From Paenibacillus sp. MMS20-IR301 (GTDB taxonomy: Bacteria > Bacillota > Bacilli > Paenibacillales > Paenibacillaceae), in the NCBI RefSeq assembly GCF_032302195.1, contig NZ_CP135275.1, forward strand, positions 5,214,001-5,278,000: DNA of 64,000 bases, given 5' to 3'. Below are positions 9,210 through 17,935 of this stretch, in pieces. A program made the translations under genes and the position numbers. The notes beneath the pieces are model-generated. The model was not told the origin of the DNA, ran no database searches, and saw nothing but the letters and a program-made list of their open reading frames with translations. Positions within the stretch are counted from its first letter, which is position 1; each line of letters begins with the position of its first letter.

Positions 9210-9570
9210 CTCATATCATTCTTATTTTATTTATTTTTTCTTCACGCTCTTCACGACTTCATTCCCGCCTAGCCGATTCATTGATCAAACGATGCTGCAT
9301 ACGAAAAAACCCCCACGGAGGAGGCAGGTTTTGGAGCCGGTTTATTTGCATACAATTTCTTGGACAGGTTAAACGACTTCGCTTGAAACAGGGGTATGTG
9401 GGTTGTTATATAAAAAGGGGCTGGAAATAAAGGTTCTGAGTCAAAATGCGGGATAGAGTGGTAATAGTTTCTAAATATTAATCCGCCTGTCTTCAAGCGC
9501 AGGCACGCTTTAACAACAGCTAATTTTACCATATTAGGAATTATTATATTATGTATGTCATGGCGTTTTT
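9210..9570. other. Intergenic stretch without a convincing gene
   Basis: Short open frames on both strands here lack ribosome binding sites and protein-like composition. Near 9303-9336 a GC-rich segment between A- and T-runs could form a weak terminator-like hairpin on the minus strand. Nothing else is supported up to the inverted repeat at 9571. Confidence 0.5.
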
Positions 9571-9601
9571 TGTCGTACAATATCACTTATGCGACGTTTT
9601 T
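9571..9601 (+). repeat. Left copy of a perfect 31-bp inverted repeat flanking the recombinase gene
   Basis: These 31 bases are the exact reverse complement of 10722-10752. Inside the repeat, GTCGTA and TGCGAC form imperfect inverted arms (one mismatch) around 12 bases, the layout of a tyrosine-recombinase core site. The two copies point at each other and enclose one gene. Confidence 0.9.
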
Positions 9602-9735
9602 CAGCTAAAAATAAGAGGTACACTGCACACTTGCGCATAATAAGCGGCAATGCGTTCATTATAGGTCATTTCCTTACTTCTGTATAGAAACTTTCCCGTT
9701 TAACTATACATCTGCATTTTTTGCAAAATATTGTC

Positions 9736-10701
9736 TTATTGAATAAACATCCGCAGGCTGTCCTCCACAAAATCCGGGGCAGCCTTTTGAATTTGCTGAA
9801 CCGTGTGGAGATAACGCTGAGTGGTATTAATGTGGGAATGTCCCAGCGATTCCTGGACTTGTTGAAGCGAGGCACCTTGGAGCAGCGCAAGCGTAGCATT
9901 AGTGTGGCGCAGCCAATGCGGAGTAAGTTTTTTCTCAATCGAACTCGCTGCTCCGGCACTCTTGATAATTCGCTCCACCTGTCTTGAGGATAGCGGGAAC
10001 ATCCGTAGTTCAGGAGTGAGCCCCTTCTTCTCCGACAGGTTACCCGATAACCGGGAGTAGAGCTGCCAGAGGGTCGGGGGCACCTTAATCTCTCTGCGCT
10101 TGCCGCCTTTGGCATTCTCAATTGTCAGCCAGACAGAGGTTTCCAACAGATCCTTGTGGAAATCCCCCCATTTCATCGCCGTCAGCTCCGATACACGCAG
10201 CCCCAATACCACCAGCGTTAGCCCGATAAGATAATTACGAATTCCTTGCCTCTCCAGCTCACCCAGCAATTCCCCTACCTCTCTTTTGGTTAAGAAATTT
10301 TTCCGGCTGGTAATTGTTATTTTGGGGATACGCACACTCAAGGTCGGATTCACTGTAAAGATACCGATATGCTGGTTACTTCCCCATTTATAGAATGATT
10401 TCAACGGAGCCAGGAATGCGGCGATGCTTGCCGGAGCCAATTGCTTTGGATAGCTGTAGCCTCCCTGTGTCAGAAAAATTTTATACGCCTCTATCTCCCT
10501 CCAGGTAACCGCCCTCAAGGATGTACCTGCAATAAACTTGCGGAAATCAGCGATTGCCCGCTTATAATTACGGCCTGTATTCGCGTTAGTGCAGCAGGTA
10601 GCCACAAACATCTGAACAATTTGATCATCGCTGATATAACCTTCTGCCGAGTAAACCAAGCTTAACGGGGCATTGCCCGATTCGGTCTGTTTCATTGTCA
10701 T
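9736..10701 (-). CDS. Tyrosine site-specific recombinase / integrase
   Basis: A 321-residue protein. The N-terminal SAM-like core-binding domain (about 20-130) includes TGRNYKRAIADFRKF. The catalytic domain shows Arg in LGLRVSEL, Lys in NAKGGKRRE, HxxR in PHWLRHTNA, His in LGHSHINTT and the nucleophile Tyr in TQRYLHT; all catalytic residues are present. The ATG at 10701 has GGAGG 9 nt upstream; an in-frame ATG at 10734 would begin inside the 31-bp repeat without a ribosome binding site. The gene is alone between perfect 31-bp inverted repeats, with no phage or conjugation genes nearby. Its closest relatives by layout are XerC/D-like integrases. It most likely acts on the flanking repeats, either inverting the segment or moving it. 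Confidence 0.93.
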   Translation of the reverse strand: MTMKQTESGNAPLSLVYSAEGYISDDQIVQMFVATCCTNANTGRNYKRAIADFRKFIAGTSLRAVTWREIEAYKIFLTQGGYSYPKQLAPASIAAFLAPLKSFYKWGSNQHIGIFTVNPTLSVRIPKITITSRKNFLTKREVGELLGELERQGIRNYLIGLTLVVLGLRVSELTAMKWGDFHKDLLETSVWLTIENAKGGKRREIKVPPTLWQLYSRLSGNLSEKKGLTPELRMFPLSSRQVERIIKSAGAASSIEKKLTPHWLRHTNATLALLQGASLQQVQESLGHSHINTTQRYLHTVQQIQKAAPDFVEDSLRMFIQ

Positions 10702-10721
10702 TTCATCGCTCCTCCACAATA

Positions 10722-10752
10722 AAAAACGTCGCATAAGTGATATTGTACGACA
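10722..10752 (-). repeat. Right copy of the perfect 31-bp inverted repeat
   Basis: Exact reverse complement of 9571-9601. It lies 20 bp upstream of the recombinase start. Just outside it, at about 10767, a further GTCGCAT resembles one arm of the core and could be an accessory binding site. Confidence 0.9.
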
Positions 10753-10911
10753 TTTTTGCGGTATTTTGTCGCATTATCACACACTGCATTGCTGAAAGAC
10801 AGAGCAACGCAAGAGCAGCAGAATCATTGAACTCCAAGCAGAAAAGGAAAGGAGGCCATGCAGAATATCCGCTGCAGCACACGCTATTATTTGAGATAAC
10901 GGAGGTAAAAT

Positions 10912-11340
10912 ATGGATTCTGCCGTACAAAGGCAATATGTTGAATTCGGGGTAGATAATGAGCATTACGCCATCCCTATCTCTGATGTCCATGAAATTAT
11001 AAGAATGCAGGAAATCACAGATATTCCGAACGGCCGCCACTATGTAAAGGGCATTATCAATTTGAGAGGAAGAATTGTACCGGTGCTCAGCCTGAGGGTT
11101 CTGTTAGCTATGGACGAAGTATCCAGTACAAAGCATACTCGCATTCTGGTGGTCCATCATCTGGAGGAAGCGATCGGGGTCATAGTCGACAAGGTGAATA
11201 AAGTAACTACCTTTAACGATATCCAGCCCGCGCCTGACAGCATCGCCGGAATAAGCGGTTCCTTCTTCAACGGTGTCGGCTTCTCTTCTTCGGAACTGGT
11301 CGGAATTCTGAAGCTGGACGAGATACTGCTGCGCAACTAA
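10912..11340 (+). CDS. cheW: CheW-like chemotaxis coupling protein
   Basis: A 142-residue single CheW domain (YVEFGVDNEHYAIPISDVHEIIR, then GIINLRGRIVPVLSLR, then the GVIVDKVNKV strand). CheW links chemoreceptors to the CheA kinase at the inner face of the membrane. An optimal GGAGG lies 7 nt before the ATG. It is the first gene of a cheW-cheA-receptor set reading rightward, 26 nt from cheA. No cheY, cheR, cheB or cheD accompanies it, so this is probably an accessory coupling protein rather than the main chromosomal one. Confidence 0.9.
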   Translation: MDSAVQRQYVEFGVDNEHYAIPISDVHEIIRMQEITDIPNGRHYVKGIINLRGRIVPVLSLRVLLAMDEVSSTKHTRILVVHHLEEAIGVIVDKVNKVTTFNDIQPAPDSIAGISGSFFNGVGFSSSELVGILKLDEILLRN

Positions 11341-11366
11341 TCAAAGGTTACACGGAGAGAAGGCGA

Positions 11367-13370
11367 ATGATGGTTGATTTATCGGAATACCGCGGGATCT
11401 TTCTTGAAGAACTGGAGGATCAGCTGCAACTGATCGAAGATGAGGTGCTCAGGCTTGAGCAGATCGGGGAAACGGAGGCCGGAATACAGCAGTTCTTCCG
11501 GGCGGCGCATACCCTGAAGGGCTCCTCGGCATCTATGGGCTACAACAGGCTGAAGGAAGTCACACATCATCTTGAGCATCTGCTCCACCAGATGAGGAAC
11601 GGGGAACGGAAAGTTTCAAATGAACTGATTGACCTGTTCTTCCAGGCGCTGGACGGAATGCGCGCGCTGCAAAGTGAGATTGCTGCCGCAGACCAGGAGA
11701 CGACAGATGTAACCGGCTTGGTTCAAAGGCTCAGTACCTTTGGCGCGGACGGGTTACAGGGGGATGAACAGAACTGGGCTGTACATTCAGGCAAAGCTGA
11801 AACTTCTCCCCAACTGTTCTGGCTTCATGTCTGGCTCTCTCCCGGCTGTGAAATGAAGCTGCCGCGCCTCCATCTTATTGACGCCAAGCTGCGGAGCCTC
11901 GCCGCAATTCTTCAAATGAAGCCGGAGCTGGGAGAGATCCAGGCCCATGACAGCGGGATCGACGGAGCAACCTGGCTGCTATCCCCCAAAATCAATATCC
12001 AGGAGCTCCGCCAGGAGGTCTTCTCCATCATGGATGTTGAGAGTATTTACATAGAAGAAGTGACGGATGATTCCTCTCTCCCGGGTGAAATTATGAGACC
12101 TGCCTATCCTGCTAAGGAGGGACAGGATTTCCCGGAACCTCCGGATTCCCTGCCGGCTGCTGCTGACAAGAATAAGCCGCAGACGATCCGCGTTCAGGTG
12201 GAGCGTCTTGAGAAACTGATGAACCTGGCAGGCGAACTGGTGATTGATCAAACACGGTTCCATCTCCTGAACCGCAAGTTCCACCAGCAATACGGAACGA
12301 GTGAACTGGCAGATGAGCTGGATCAGATTAGCGACCATCTGGCACTAATTACAGGTGAGCTGCAGGAGAGCATGATTAAGGTACGGATGCTGCCTATAGA
12401 GCAGCTGTTCAACCGGCTTCCCCGCATGGTCAGAGACTTATCAGGTTCCCTGAATAAGCAGATTGAGCTGGTCATTGAAGGCAAGGAGACAGAGCTGGAC
12501 CGGACACTGATCGAGGAGCTTGGCGATCCGCTTATTCATCTTCTGCGGAATGCTGTCGATCATGGCATAGAAACCCCGGAAATCCGCCGTGCCGCCGGAA
12601 AAAGCGAGATAGGCACTGTAAGGGTCGCCGCATCCCATGAGGACAATCAGGTTATTCTGGTCATAGAGGACGATGGAGCCGGAATTGATTCCGGCGCGAT
12701 TGCCCAGTCCGCCATCAGGAAGGGCATCATTACTGCCGAAGAAGCCGGTAATATGACTGACGACGAGGCGCTCCGTCTTATTTTCAGACCCGGATTCTCA
12801 ACGGCCGCGCAAATAAGCGATATTTCCGGCCGCGGGGTAGGGATGGATATCGTCCGCAACGACATTGAACGGATTAACGGAATGATAGATATTGAGACCG
12901 CCAAAGGGCAAGGCACCCGCTTCCGTATTCGTCTGCCTTTAACGCTCGCAATCATCCGCGGGCTTCTCGCGAGTGTCGGCGCGTCCACTTTTGTTATTCC
13001 TATGAGCAGCGTGGCTGAAATTATCCGCATAGCTCCAGAGCAGATCAATTTCATTCAGGGCCAGCCTGTCATCACTGCCCGCAATCAGCTCGTCCCCGTG
13101 GTCTGGCTGCAGGACATTCTGGGAATAACCCCGGCAGCAGGCGAAGGCGCAGCAGTCTCATTTCCGCTGATCATTCTGGGCCGCGGAGAGAAGCGGCTGG
13201 CACTGGCAGTAGATGCGCTTGTCGGCAATCAGGACGTCGTAATTAAATCTTTAGGCTCATACATGGGCAAGACAGACAACATATCAGGAGCTACTATCCT
13301 GGGAAACGGTAAAATTGCACTCATTATCGACACGGCCAGCCTATTCTTCAATAAGGGAGCTTTCGCTTAA
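11367..13370 (+). CDS. cheA: Chemotaxis histidine kinase CheA
   Basis: 667 residues in the order P1 Hpt domain with phospho-acceptor His48 (AAHTLKGSSASMGY), a P2-like region (about 140-225), P3 dimerisation (TIRVQVERLEKLMNLAGELV), P4 ATPase with N-box (LRNAVDHGIETPE) and G boxes (DDGAGID, GRGVGMDIV), and a P5 CheW-like domain at the C-terminus. All parts needed for ATP-dependent autophosphorylation are visible. CheA takes signals from the receptor through CheW and normally phosphorylates CheY. No response regulator is encoded beside it, so its output partner must be elsewhere. Two adjacent ATGs (11367, 11370) are equally usable. Confidence 0.95.
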   Translation: MMVDLSEYRGIFLEELEDQLQLIEDEVLRLEQIGETEAGIQQFFRAAHTLKGSSASMGYNRLKEVTHHLEHLLHQMRNGERKVSNELIDLFFQALDGMRALQSEIAAADQETTDVTGLVQRLSTFGADGLQGDEQNWAVHSGKAETSPQLFWLHVWLSPGCEMKLPRLHLIDAKLRSLAAILQMKPELGEIQAHDSGIDGATWLLSPKINIQELRQEVFSIMDVESIYIEEVTDDSSLPGEIMRPAYPAKEGQDFPEPPDSLPAAADKNKPQTIRVQVERLEKLMNLAGELVIDQTRFHLLNRKFHQQYGTSELADELDQISDHLALITGELQESMIKVRMLPIEQLFNRLPRMVRDLSGSLNKQIELVIEGKETELDRTLIEELGDPLIHLLRNAVDHGIETPEIRRAAGKSEIGTVRVAASHEDNQVILVIEDDGAGIDSGAIAQSAIRKGIITAEEAGNMTDDEALRLIFRPGFSTAAQISDISGRGVGMDIVRNDIERINGMIDIETAKGQGTRFRIRLPLTLAIIRGLLASVGASTFVIPMSSVAEIIRIAPEQINFIQGQPVITARNQLVPVVWLQDILGITPAAGEGAAVSFPLIILGRGEKRLALAVDALVGNQDVVIKSLGSYMGKTDNISGATILGNGKIALIIDTASLFFNKGAFA

Positions 13371-13398
13371 CAATTTATTTTTACTGGGGGATACAGGT

Positions 13399-14988
13399 AT
13401 GAAATGGTTTTATAATTTAAAAACAAGCGTGAAATTAATTTCGTCCTTTCTGATGGTAGCTGTAATATTAATTTTTGTTGGCGTCTATGGGCTGACCAAC
13501 CTCGGCTCTATTAATGACAGTCTGGATGATATGTATGTGAACAATCTGATCCCCGTCTCTTCACTCCAAAGCTCACAGAACAGCTTCTCCGTTATGCGCG
13601 CCATCGTCAGAGATATCTATATTAAAGAGACGCTGGAGGAACGGCAGCAGCGGGTCGAGGATTATAAGAAAGAGAAACAGAATGTACTCGACAGTATCGC
13701 TGCCTTCCGTAAGACCAAGCTGAGCCAGGACTCCGTTCAGGCCATCGCGCCGTTCGAAGCTGCATGGAATGAATATTTGACTACTTATGAGTCGCTTGTC
13801 AGCCTGGCACTGTCCGGACAGAACGAGAAGATGCTGGAGATGCTGCGCAGCAGCAGTCTTAATAATCAAGGCGATGCGCTGAAGCAAATCCTCAATAGCC
13901 TGATTGATATCAATACCAAAGAAGCGGACCAGGCCAGACAAGACGGCGCTTTACTGTTCAGCACTTCACGGAATATTACACTTGTTATCATTTCCGCTGC
14001 CGTAATGCTGTGCATCCTGCTGGGCTATTTCATCTCCCGGATCATCTCAAATCCGCTGGCGAAGGTCGTACAGATTCTCTCCAAGGTTGCGGACGGTGAT
14101 TTGCGCAGCCAGGCAGAGGTCGACACCAAGGATGAAATCGGTGTGCTGGCAGCCAAAGTAAACGAGATGGTCAGCAATCTCCGCCAGACTGTAGGTTCCA
14201 TCCTGCTGCATTCCCAAAGCCTGTCCGCCGCCGCAGAGGAGATTTCCGCCAGTACGCAAGAGGTGGCAGGCGGCAGCACTGCCACTGCCAATGATGCCGG
14301 AACGATTAGCGAATTATTCAAAGAGCTCTCCAGTGCCATTCATTCTGTAGCCCAGAATACTGAGCAGGCTGCAGTAATCTCTGATCAGACCGTGGCAATT
14401 GCCGAGAATGGAAACAGCATCATTCAGGAGTCAATGGAGAGCATGCAGGCGGTTAGCGGACAGATGTCACGGCTGGAGGAGGATTCGCAAAAGGTCGGGG
14501 AGATCATCGATGTTATCGAAGATATTGCAGATCAGACCAATCTGCTTGCCTTAAATGCGGCCATCGAGGCGGCAAGAGCCGGGGAACAGGGGCGCGGCTT
14601 CGCTGTGGTTGCCGATGAGGTGCGGAAGCTTGCCGAACGCAGCGGCGAAGCCACCAAGCAGATCACAAGCATCATCAAGGGGATGCAGGTGAATACCCGC
14701 TATAGTGTGAGCGCCGTTCAGGAAAGTGCTGAATTGTCACAGAAAACCGGTGTATCCTTTCATCAAATCGTTACAATGGTGAATAATGCCGGCCAGAAGA
14801 TTTCTGAAATCGCCGCAGCCAGTGAAGAACAAGCGGCACAGTCAACCAATGTACTCGCCGCAGTCGAGAATATTTCAGCCACTACCCAGCAATCGGCAGC
14901 AAGCAGCGAGGAGACTGCCGCTTCCGCCCAGTCGCTGGCCAGTCTGGCTGAAGAGCTCCAGAGCACGGTCTCCTCCTTCCGCCTGTAG
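13399..14988 (+). CDS. Methyl-accepting chemotaxis protein
   Basis: 529 residues: membrane helix 1 (about 12-32), a four-helix-bundle ligand domain (33-190, 4HB_MCP type: NDSLDDMYVNNLIPVSSLQ), membrane helix 2 (about 195-215), a HAMP domain (ISNPLAKVVQILSKVADGDL), and the long coiled coil with the conserved hairpin tip (IADQTNLLALNAAIEAARAGEQGRGFAVVADEVRKLAERS). The ATG at 13399 follows a GGGGG-containing ribosome binding site after a 28-nt gap from cheA. The sensed ligand cannot be told. It presumably signals through the CheW and CheA encoded immediately upstream, and a strong terminator follows. Confidence 0.95.
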   Translation: MKWFYNLKTSVKLISSFLMVAVILIFVGVYGLTNLGSINDSLDDMYVNNLIPVSSLQSSQNSFSVMRAIVRDIYIKETLEERQQRVEDYKKEKQNVLDSIAAFRKTKLSQDSVQAIAPFEAAWNEYLTTYESLVSLALSGQNEKMLEMLRSSSLNNQGDALKQILNSLIDINTKEADQARQDGALLFSTSRNITLVIISAAVMLCILLGYFISRIISNPLAKVVQILSKVADGDLRSQAEVDTKDEIGVLAAKVNEMVSNLRQTVGSILLHSQSLSAAAEEISASTQEVAGGSTATANDAGTISELFKELSSAIHSVAQNTEQAAVISDQTVAIAENGNSIIQESMESMQAVSGQMSRLEEDSQKVGEIIDVIEDIADQTNLLALNAAIEAARAGEQGRGFAVVADEVRKLAERSGEATKQITSIIKGMQVNTRYSVSAVQESAELSQKTGVSFHQIVTMVNNAGQKISEIAAASEEQAAQSTNVLAAVENISATTQQSAASSEETAASAQSLASLAEELQSTVSSFRL

Positions 14989-15006
14989 TTTATATTCAAC
15001 TGGAAT

Positions 15007-15044
15007 ACCTGAAGCTCCCGTATGGGGCTTCAGGTATTTTTTTC
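15007..15044 (+). terminator. Intrinsic terminator of the cheW-cheA-receptor operon
   Basis: ACCTGAAGC and GCTTCAGGT form a perfect 9-bp stem with inner pairing, followed by a T-run interrupted by one A. It starts 18 nt after the receptor stop codon. Confidence 0.9.
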
Positions 15045-15080
15045 TTGCGGCAGAATTGTTTTATACCAAAAACGATCTGT

Positions 15081-15257
15081 TAACTGTACTTCGTACAACT
15101 AATTGATCTGATGGTCTACCCATAATCGGTTTAGCTGTATTTGGTACAACTATACTGTTACAAGTAGCTTGTTTTATCGTATTTGGATGAAATTAGTTGT
15201 ACAGGGTGCAGCTATACGATCGAGCAACAACTTTTCGTTCATTTTAATTGCACACAA
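15081..15257. repeat. Array of 21-bp dispersed repeats, three intact copies plus the left part of a fourth
   Basis: Copies at 15081-15101 (+), 15132-15152 (+) and 15194-15214 (-) match the consensus TAACTGTATTTCGTACAACT plus A. A fourth begins at 15245-15257 (+) and is interrupted by the insertion sequence, resuming at 16924-16931. Four more copies of the family lie at 49391-49573. No gene is visible in this stretch. Confidence 0.75.
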
Positions 15258-16918
15258 GAGTCAATTTCATAATTCAAAACCCTTGCTATATCTGGTTTTG
15301 TTGAGCATAGAAAAAGGAGTACCTCCCCACATTCTCGAATTTATAGGCGACGAAACCCACCCGAGAACGAAAAGAGGTAATCCCTATCTATTCAATTCGA
15401 CAAGAAGAACTGTTTTCCTTTAAGGAATTGTTCCAGATGAACCCCGAAGATAAATACAACCATATTTTTGAGCACTTAGATCTCTCCAAGGTGCTGCACA
15501 CCCTCCGGAAAAAGAGTAACCGTGGCCGACCCGAAAAACTGAATGTACCTGCGATGATCTATTCATTGCTCATCGCCAAAATGGAGAACATCGAGTTTAT
15601 TTCTTCTCTGGTCTGGCGTCTTTTGCACAGTGAAGAGTTTCGGGCGCAGTGCCGATTTACCGGCTCCGACAATATCCCGAGTGAAGCCTCGTATTCCCGT
15701 TTGATTCATGCGCTAGAGCAAACCGGAATGCTCGAGAACCTGCAGGATTCGTTGGTCCTGTCTGCCCTAGAGGAAGGGTTTGTTAGCGGTACACATCTCG
15801 CCGTGGATTCCTCTATTGTGGAGGCTTGGGATTGCCAATTCAGCGAAGCTGCGGCGAAACGCCGCGCCGCTCGCCGTCCACCAAAGCCAAGTGAGGCTTC
15901 GGTGGCAGAGCCGCAGCTCCAGTTTGAACTCCCGGAGCCGAAGCCCACCGTAGTGAACGGGCCACCGAAGAAACCTGCCTACGCCAAGCGTGGACGTCCA
16001 TCGCATGCAGAACGAGAATGCCGACGGGAGGAACAAGAAGCTTATGAACAAAGCCTCGGACCGTTTCAGAAAACCATTGAAGCAATGTTGCCTTACACCT
16101 ATGACGAACTGTTGGCCGCGCTGCCCCGGCATGCCGCACGTTGTGACAAGAAAAATACGAAGGGGCGACTCACCAGTTATTACGGGTTCAAGGCAAATCT
16201 GCTGGTTGATACGGACAGTCAATATATTGTTAGTGGCTTATGGAGTTCAGCGAATCCCAATGACCAGCGTATGGCGGTTGTTCTCCTCAAAGGCCTGCTT
16301 CTGAAGTTCCCTTCGCTAAACGTAAAGCATATCTTGGGCGACAAAGGGTATGACAGTTCAGCCATTTACCAGTTGATTCATTCCTTAGGCGCTTTTCCTA
16401 TTATTAAAATGATTCACCACAAAAAACCGCCCGAGGGGATGAACCAGGATTACACCCCTGTGTGCTCGCAGGGACACGCCTACCGTTACGACAGTTTCGA
16501 TGCCAAATACGAAACGCTGCGTTACACCAGGCCGAACCAGTGTAAAGACTGTCCATTTTCCGAATCCGGCTGCCAAAAAGTGTTTAAGATCCGAATTCAA
16601 ACCGATTTGCGAAAGCACGCTTACCCAGCAAGAGGGAGCGAGAGCTTTACGCAACTGTATAACAAACGAACGGCTGTAGAACGTGTTTTTGCCTACCTCA
16701 AAGAGTATTTTGGGATGAAACGCACACGTCACCGCGGCGTCCGGGCAAGTGTCGATTTCCAGCTCAGCACATTGGCCTACAATTTGAGTAAGTTTGCGCT
16801 AGACAAGTTGAACAAGCAGTTGAGTAACTCCCAGCAAGTGGCCTAACTTTTTTTAAAAAACAAACTCAGCTTTTGGCCCAGTCTTGCTATTCAGCAAACT
16901 GAATTATGAAATTGACTC
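15258..16918 (+). mobile_element. Complete insertion sequence with 19-bp terminal inverted repeats and 5-bp target duplication
   Basis: The left end GAGTCAATTTCATAATTCA (15258-15276) is the exact reverse complement of 16900-16918. The element is 1661 bp and is flanked on both sides by CACAA (15253-15257 and 16919-16923), a likely 5-bp target duplication. It holds one DDE transposase gene. Intact ends, intact gene and an intact duplication indicate a fairly recent insertion. The host target was one copy of the 21-bp dispersed repeat. Confidence 0.9.
15428..16846 (+). CDS. DDE transposase (IS5/IS1182-like)
   Basis: 472 residues. An N-terminal DUF772-like domain (NRGRPEKLNVPAMIYSLLIAK) is followed by an RNase H-fold catalytic domain with Asp in HLAVDSSIVEAW, Asp in HILGDKGYDSS and Glu in KRTAVERVFAYLKE, plus a Cys cluster (CKDCPFSESGC) that may bind zinc. 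The region about 150-210 is a Pro/Arg-rich linker. AAGGAA is 9 nt before an ATG at 15437. The frame is open upstream to 15345 with plausible sequence (IRQEELFSFKELFQ), so translation may begin earlier at a non-standard codon. The domain layout is that of IS1182-type transposases, but the family is assigned from memory of motifs only. Confidence 0.9.
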   Translation: MFQMNPEDKYNHIFEHLDLSKVLHTLRKKSNRGRPEKLNVPAMIYSLLIAKMENIEFISSLVWRLLHSEEFRAQCRFTGSDNIPSEASYSRLIHALEQTGMLENLQDSLVLSALEEGFVSGTHLAVDSSIVEAWDCQFSEAAAKRRAARRPPKPSEASVAEPQLQFELPEPKPTVVNGPPKKPAYAKRGRPSHAERECRREEQEAYEQSLGPFQKTIEAMLPYTYDELLAALPRHAARCDKKNTKGRLTSYYGFKANLLVDTDSQYIVSGLWSSANPNDQRMAVVLLKGLLLKFPSLNVKHILGDKGYDSSAIYQLIHSLGAFPIIKMIHHKKPPEGMNQDYTPVCSQGHAYRYDSFDAKYETLRYTRPNQCKDCPFSESGCQKVFKIRIQTDLRKHAYPARGSESFTQLYNKRTAVERVFAYLKEYFGMKRTRHRGVRASVDFQLSTLAYNLSKFALDKLNKQLSNSQQVA

Positions 16919-16923
16919 CACAA

Positions 16924-17132
16924 TACAACTATTTCCTGAGCTTCCTTTTTGAAATGAAGATATACATTGTTGAATGAACCCACTCCTTTGGTTCTGACGC
17001 TTTACTAGTACCTCCGAAGCAGCAATACTACGTATTGCTTTCAGCTATCCGTTACAGCGTGAAATAGAAGAATACGGTATAGTGAACATCATATTAAGTC
17101 TTTTATTATTTACCAGTCGGAGGTGCATTTAC
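16924..17132. other. Intergenic region after the IS; no gene seen
   Basis: It begins with the right part of the interrupted 21-bp repeat (TACAACTA at 16924-16931). The rest is AT-rich and should contain the promoter of the gene starting at 17133. No hairpin with a T-run was found. Confidence 0.5.
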
Positions 17133-17915
17133 TTGGATAATTCTTGGTTTACCATAACAGCTGTCGATGAGACCACCTTTGCCATCAGCGAGTACGGACA
17201 CTGGGAGCAGGTGCATTCCTTTCTGCTGCTTGGCAAGGATAGGGCGGCTCTGATTGATACAGGGCTCGGCATCGGCAATATCCGCAGCATCACGGATCAG
17301 TTGACCACTCTGCCCATTCTGGTCCTGACCACCCATGTGCATACCGACCACATCGGCAGCCACGGACAATTCGAGGCGATTTATGTCCATGAAGCCGACC
17401 GGGACTGGCTGGTCCACGGCATCCGGGGCTTGTCCCTGGAGCAGATCCGGCGGGATATCGGACGGGACATCACCATCAAGACTCCTGAAGGATTCAATCC
17501 GGCAGCCTACACGCCGTTTCAGGGCGAACCGGCCGGGCTGCTGAGAGATGGCGAACAGCTGGATCTGGGCGGCGGCCGGACTGTGACGGTCTATCATACC
17601 CCCGGGCATTCGCCGGGTCATCTGTGCTTCTATGACGAGAGCCGCGGCTTCCTGTTCACAGGTGATCTGCTCTACGATATGACACCCGTCTATGCCTTCT
17701 ACCCTTCGACCGATCCAGCCGCCTTGACTCGCTCTCTTGCCCGGATCGCAGCGATTGCCGGAGTCCGCAGGGTCTACGGCTCACATAATACGCTGGGGCT
17801 TGAGCCGGAAATTCTTCGTGAAGCAGGGCGGGCGGCCGTGTATCTGCGGGAGCGGGGGCTGGATCATTTCGGAACAGGGATACACCGGTTCAAAGGGTTT
17901 AGTGTGCAGTTCTGA
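17133..17915 (+). CDS. Metallo-beta-lactamase-fold hydrolase
   Basis: About 260 residues with the metal-binding motif HVHTDHIG, a further His in TPGHSPGH, Asp in FTGDLLYD and a final His in YGSHN, the full set of MBL-superfamily ligands. The start is a TTG at 17133 with CGGAGG 8-9 nt upstream; an upstream in-frame ATG at 17082 has no ribosome binding site. The family includes glyoxalase II, lactonases and other thioesterases; nothing visible selects one. It is transcribed together with the small unknown gene that begins 20 nt downstream. Confidence 0.85.
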   Translation: MDNSWFTITAVDETTFAISEYGHWEQVHSFLLLGKDRAALIDTGLGIGNIRSITDQLTTLPILVLTTHVHTDHIGSHGQFEAIYVHEADRDWLVHGIRGLSLEQIRRDIGRDITIKTPEGFNPAAYTPFQGEPAGLLRDGEQLDLGGGRTVTVYHTPGHSPGHLCFYDESRGFLFTGDLLYDMTPVYAFYPSTDPAALTRSLARIAAIAGVRRVYGSHNTLGLEPEILREAGRAAVYLRERGLDHFGTGIHRFKGFSVQF

Positions 17916-17935
17916 TTACAGGACAGGAGGGAAAT

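Noticed and set aside
9278-9586. 102-residue leftward frame ending near the left inverted repeat
   Set aside because: No start signal, and it runs into the AT-rich flank and repeat.
10858-10899. Short 13-codon frame with AAAGGAGG just before cheW, possible leader peptide
   Set aside because: The ribosome binding site is only 2 nt from its ATG, and the sequence shows no attenuator or codon pattern.
15081-15214. CRISPR array at the 21-bp repeats
   Set aside because: Only three or four degenerate copies in mixed orientation, irregular spacing and no cas genes.
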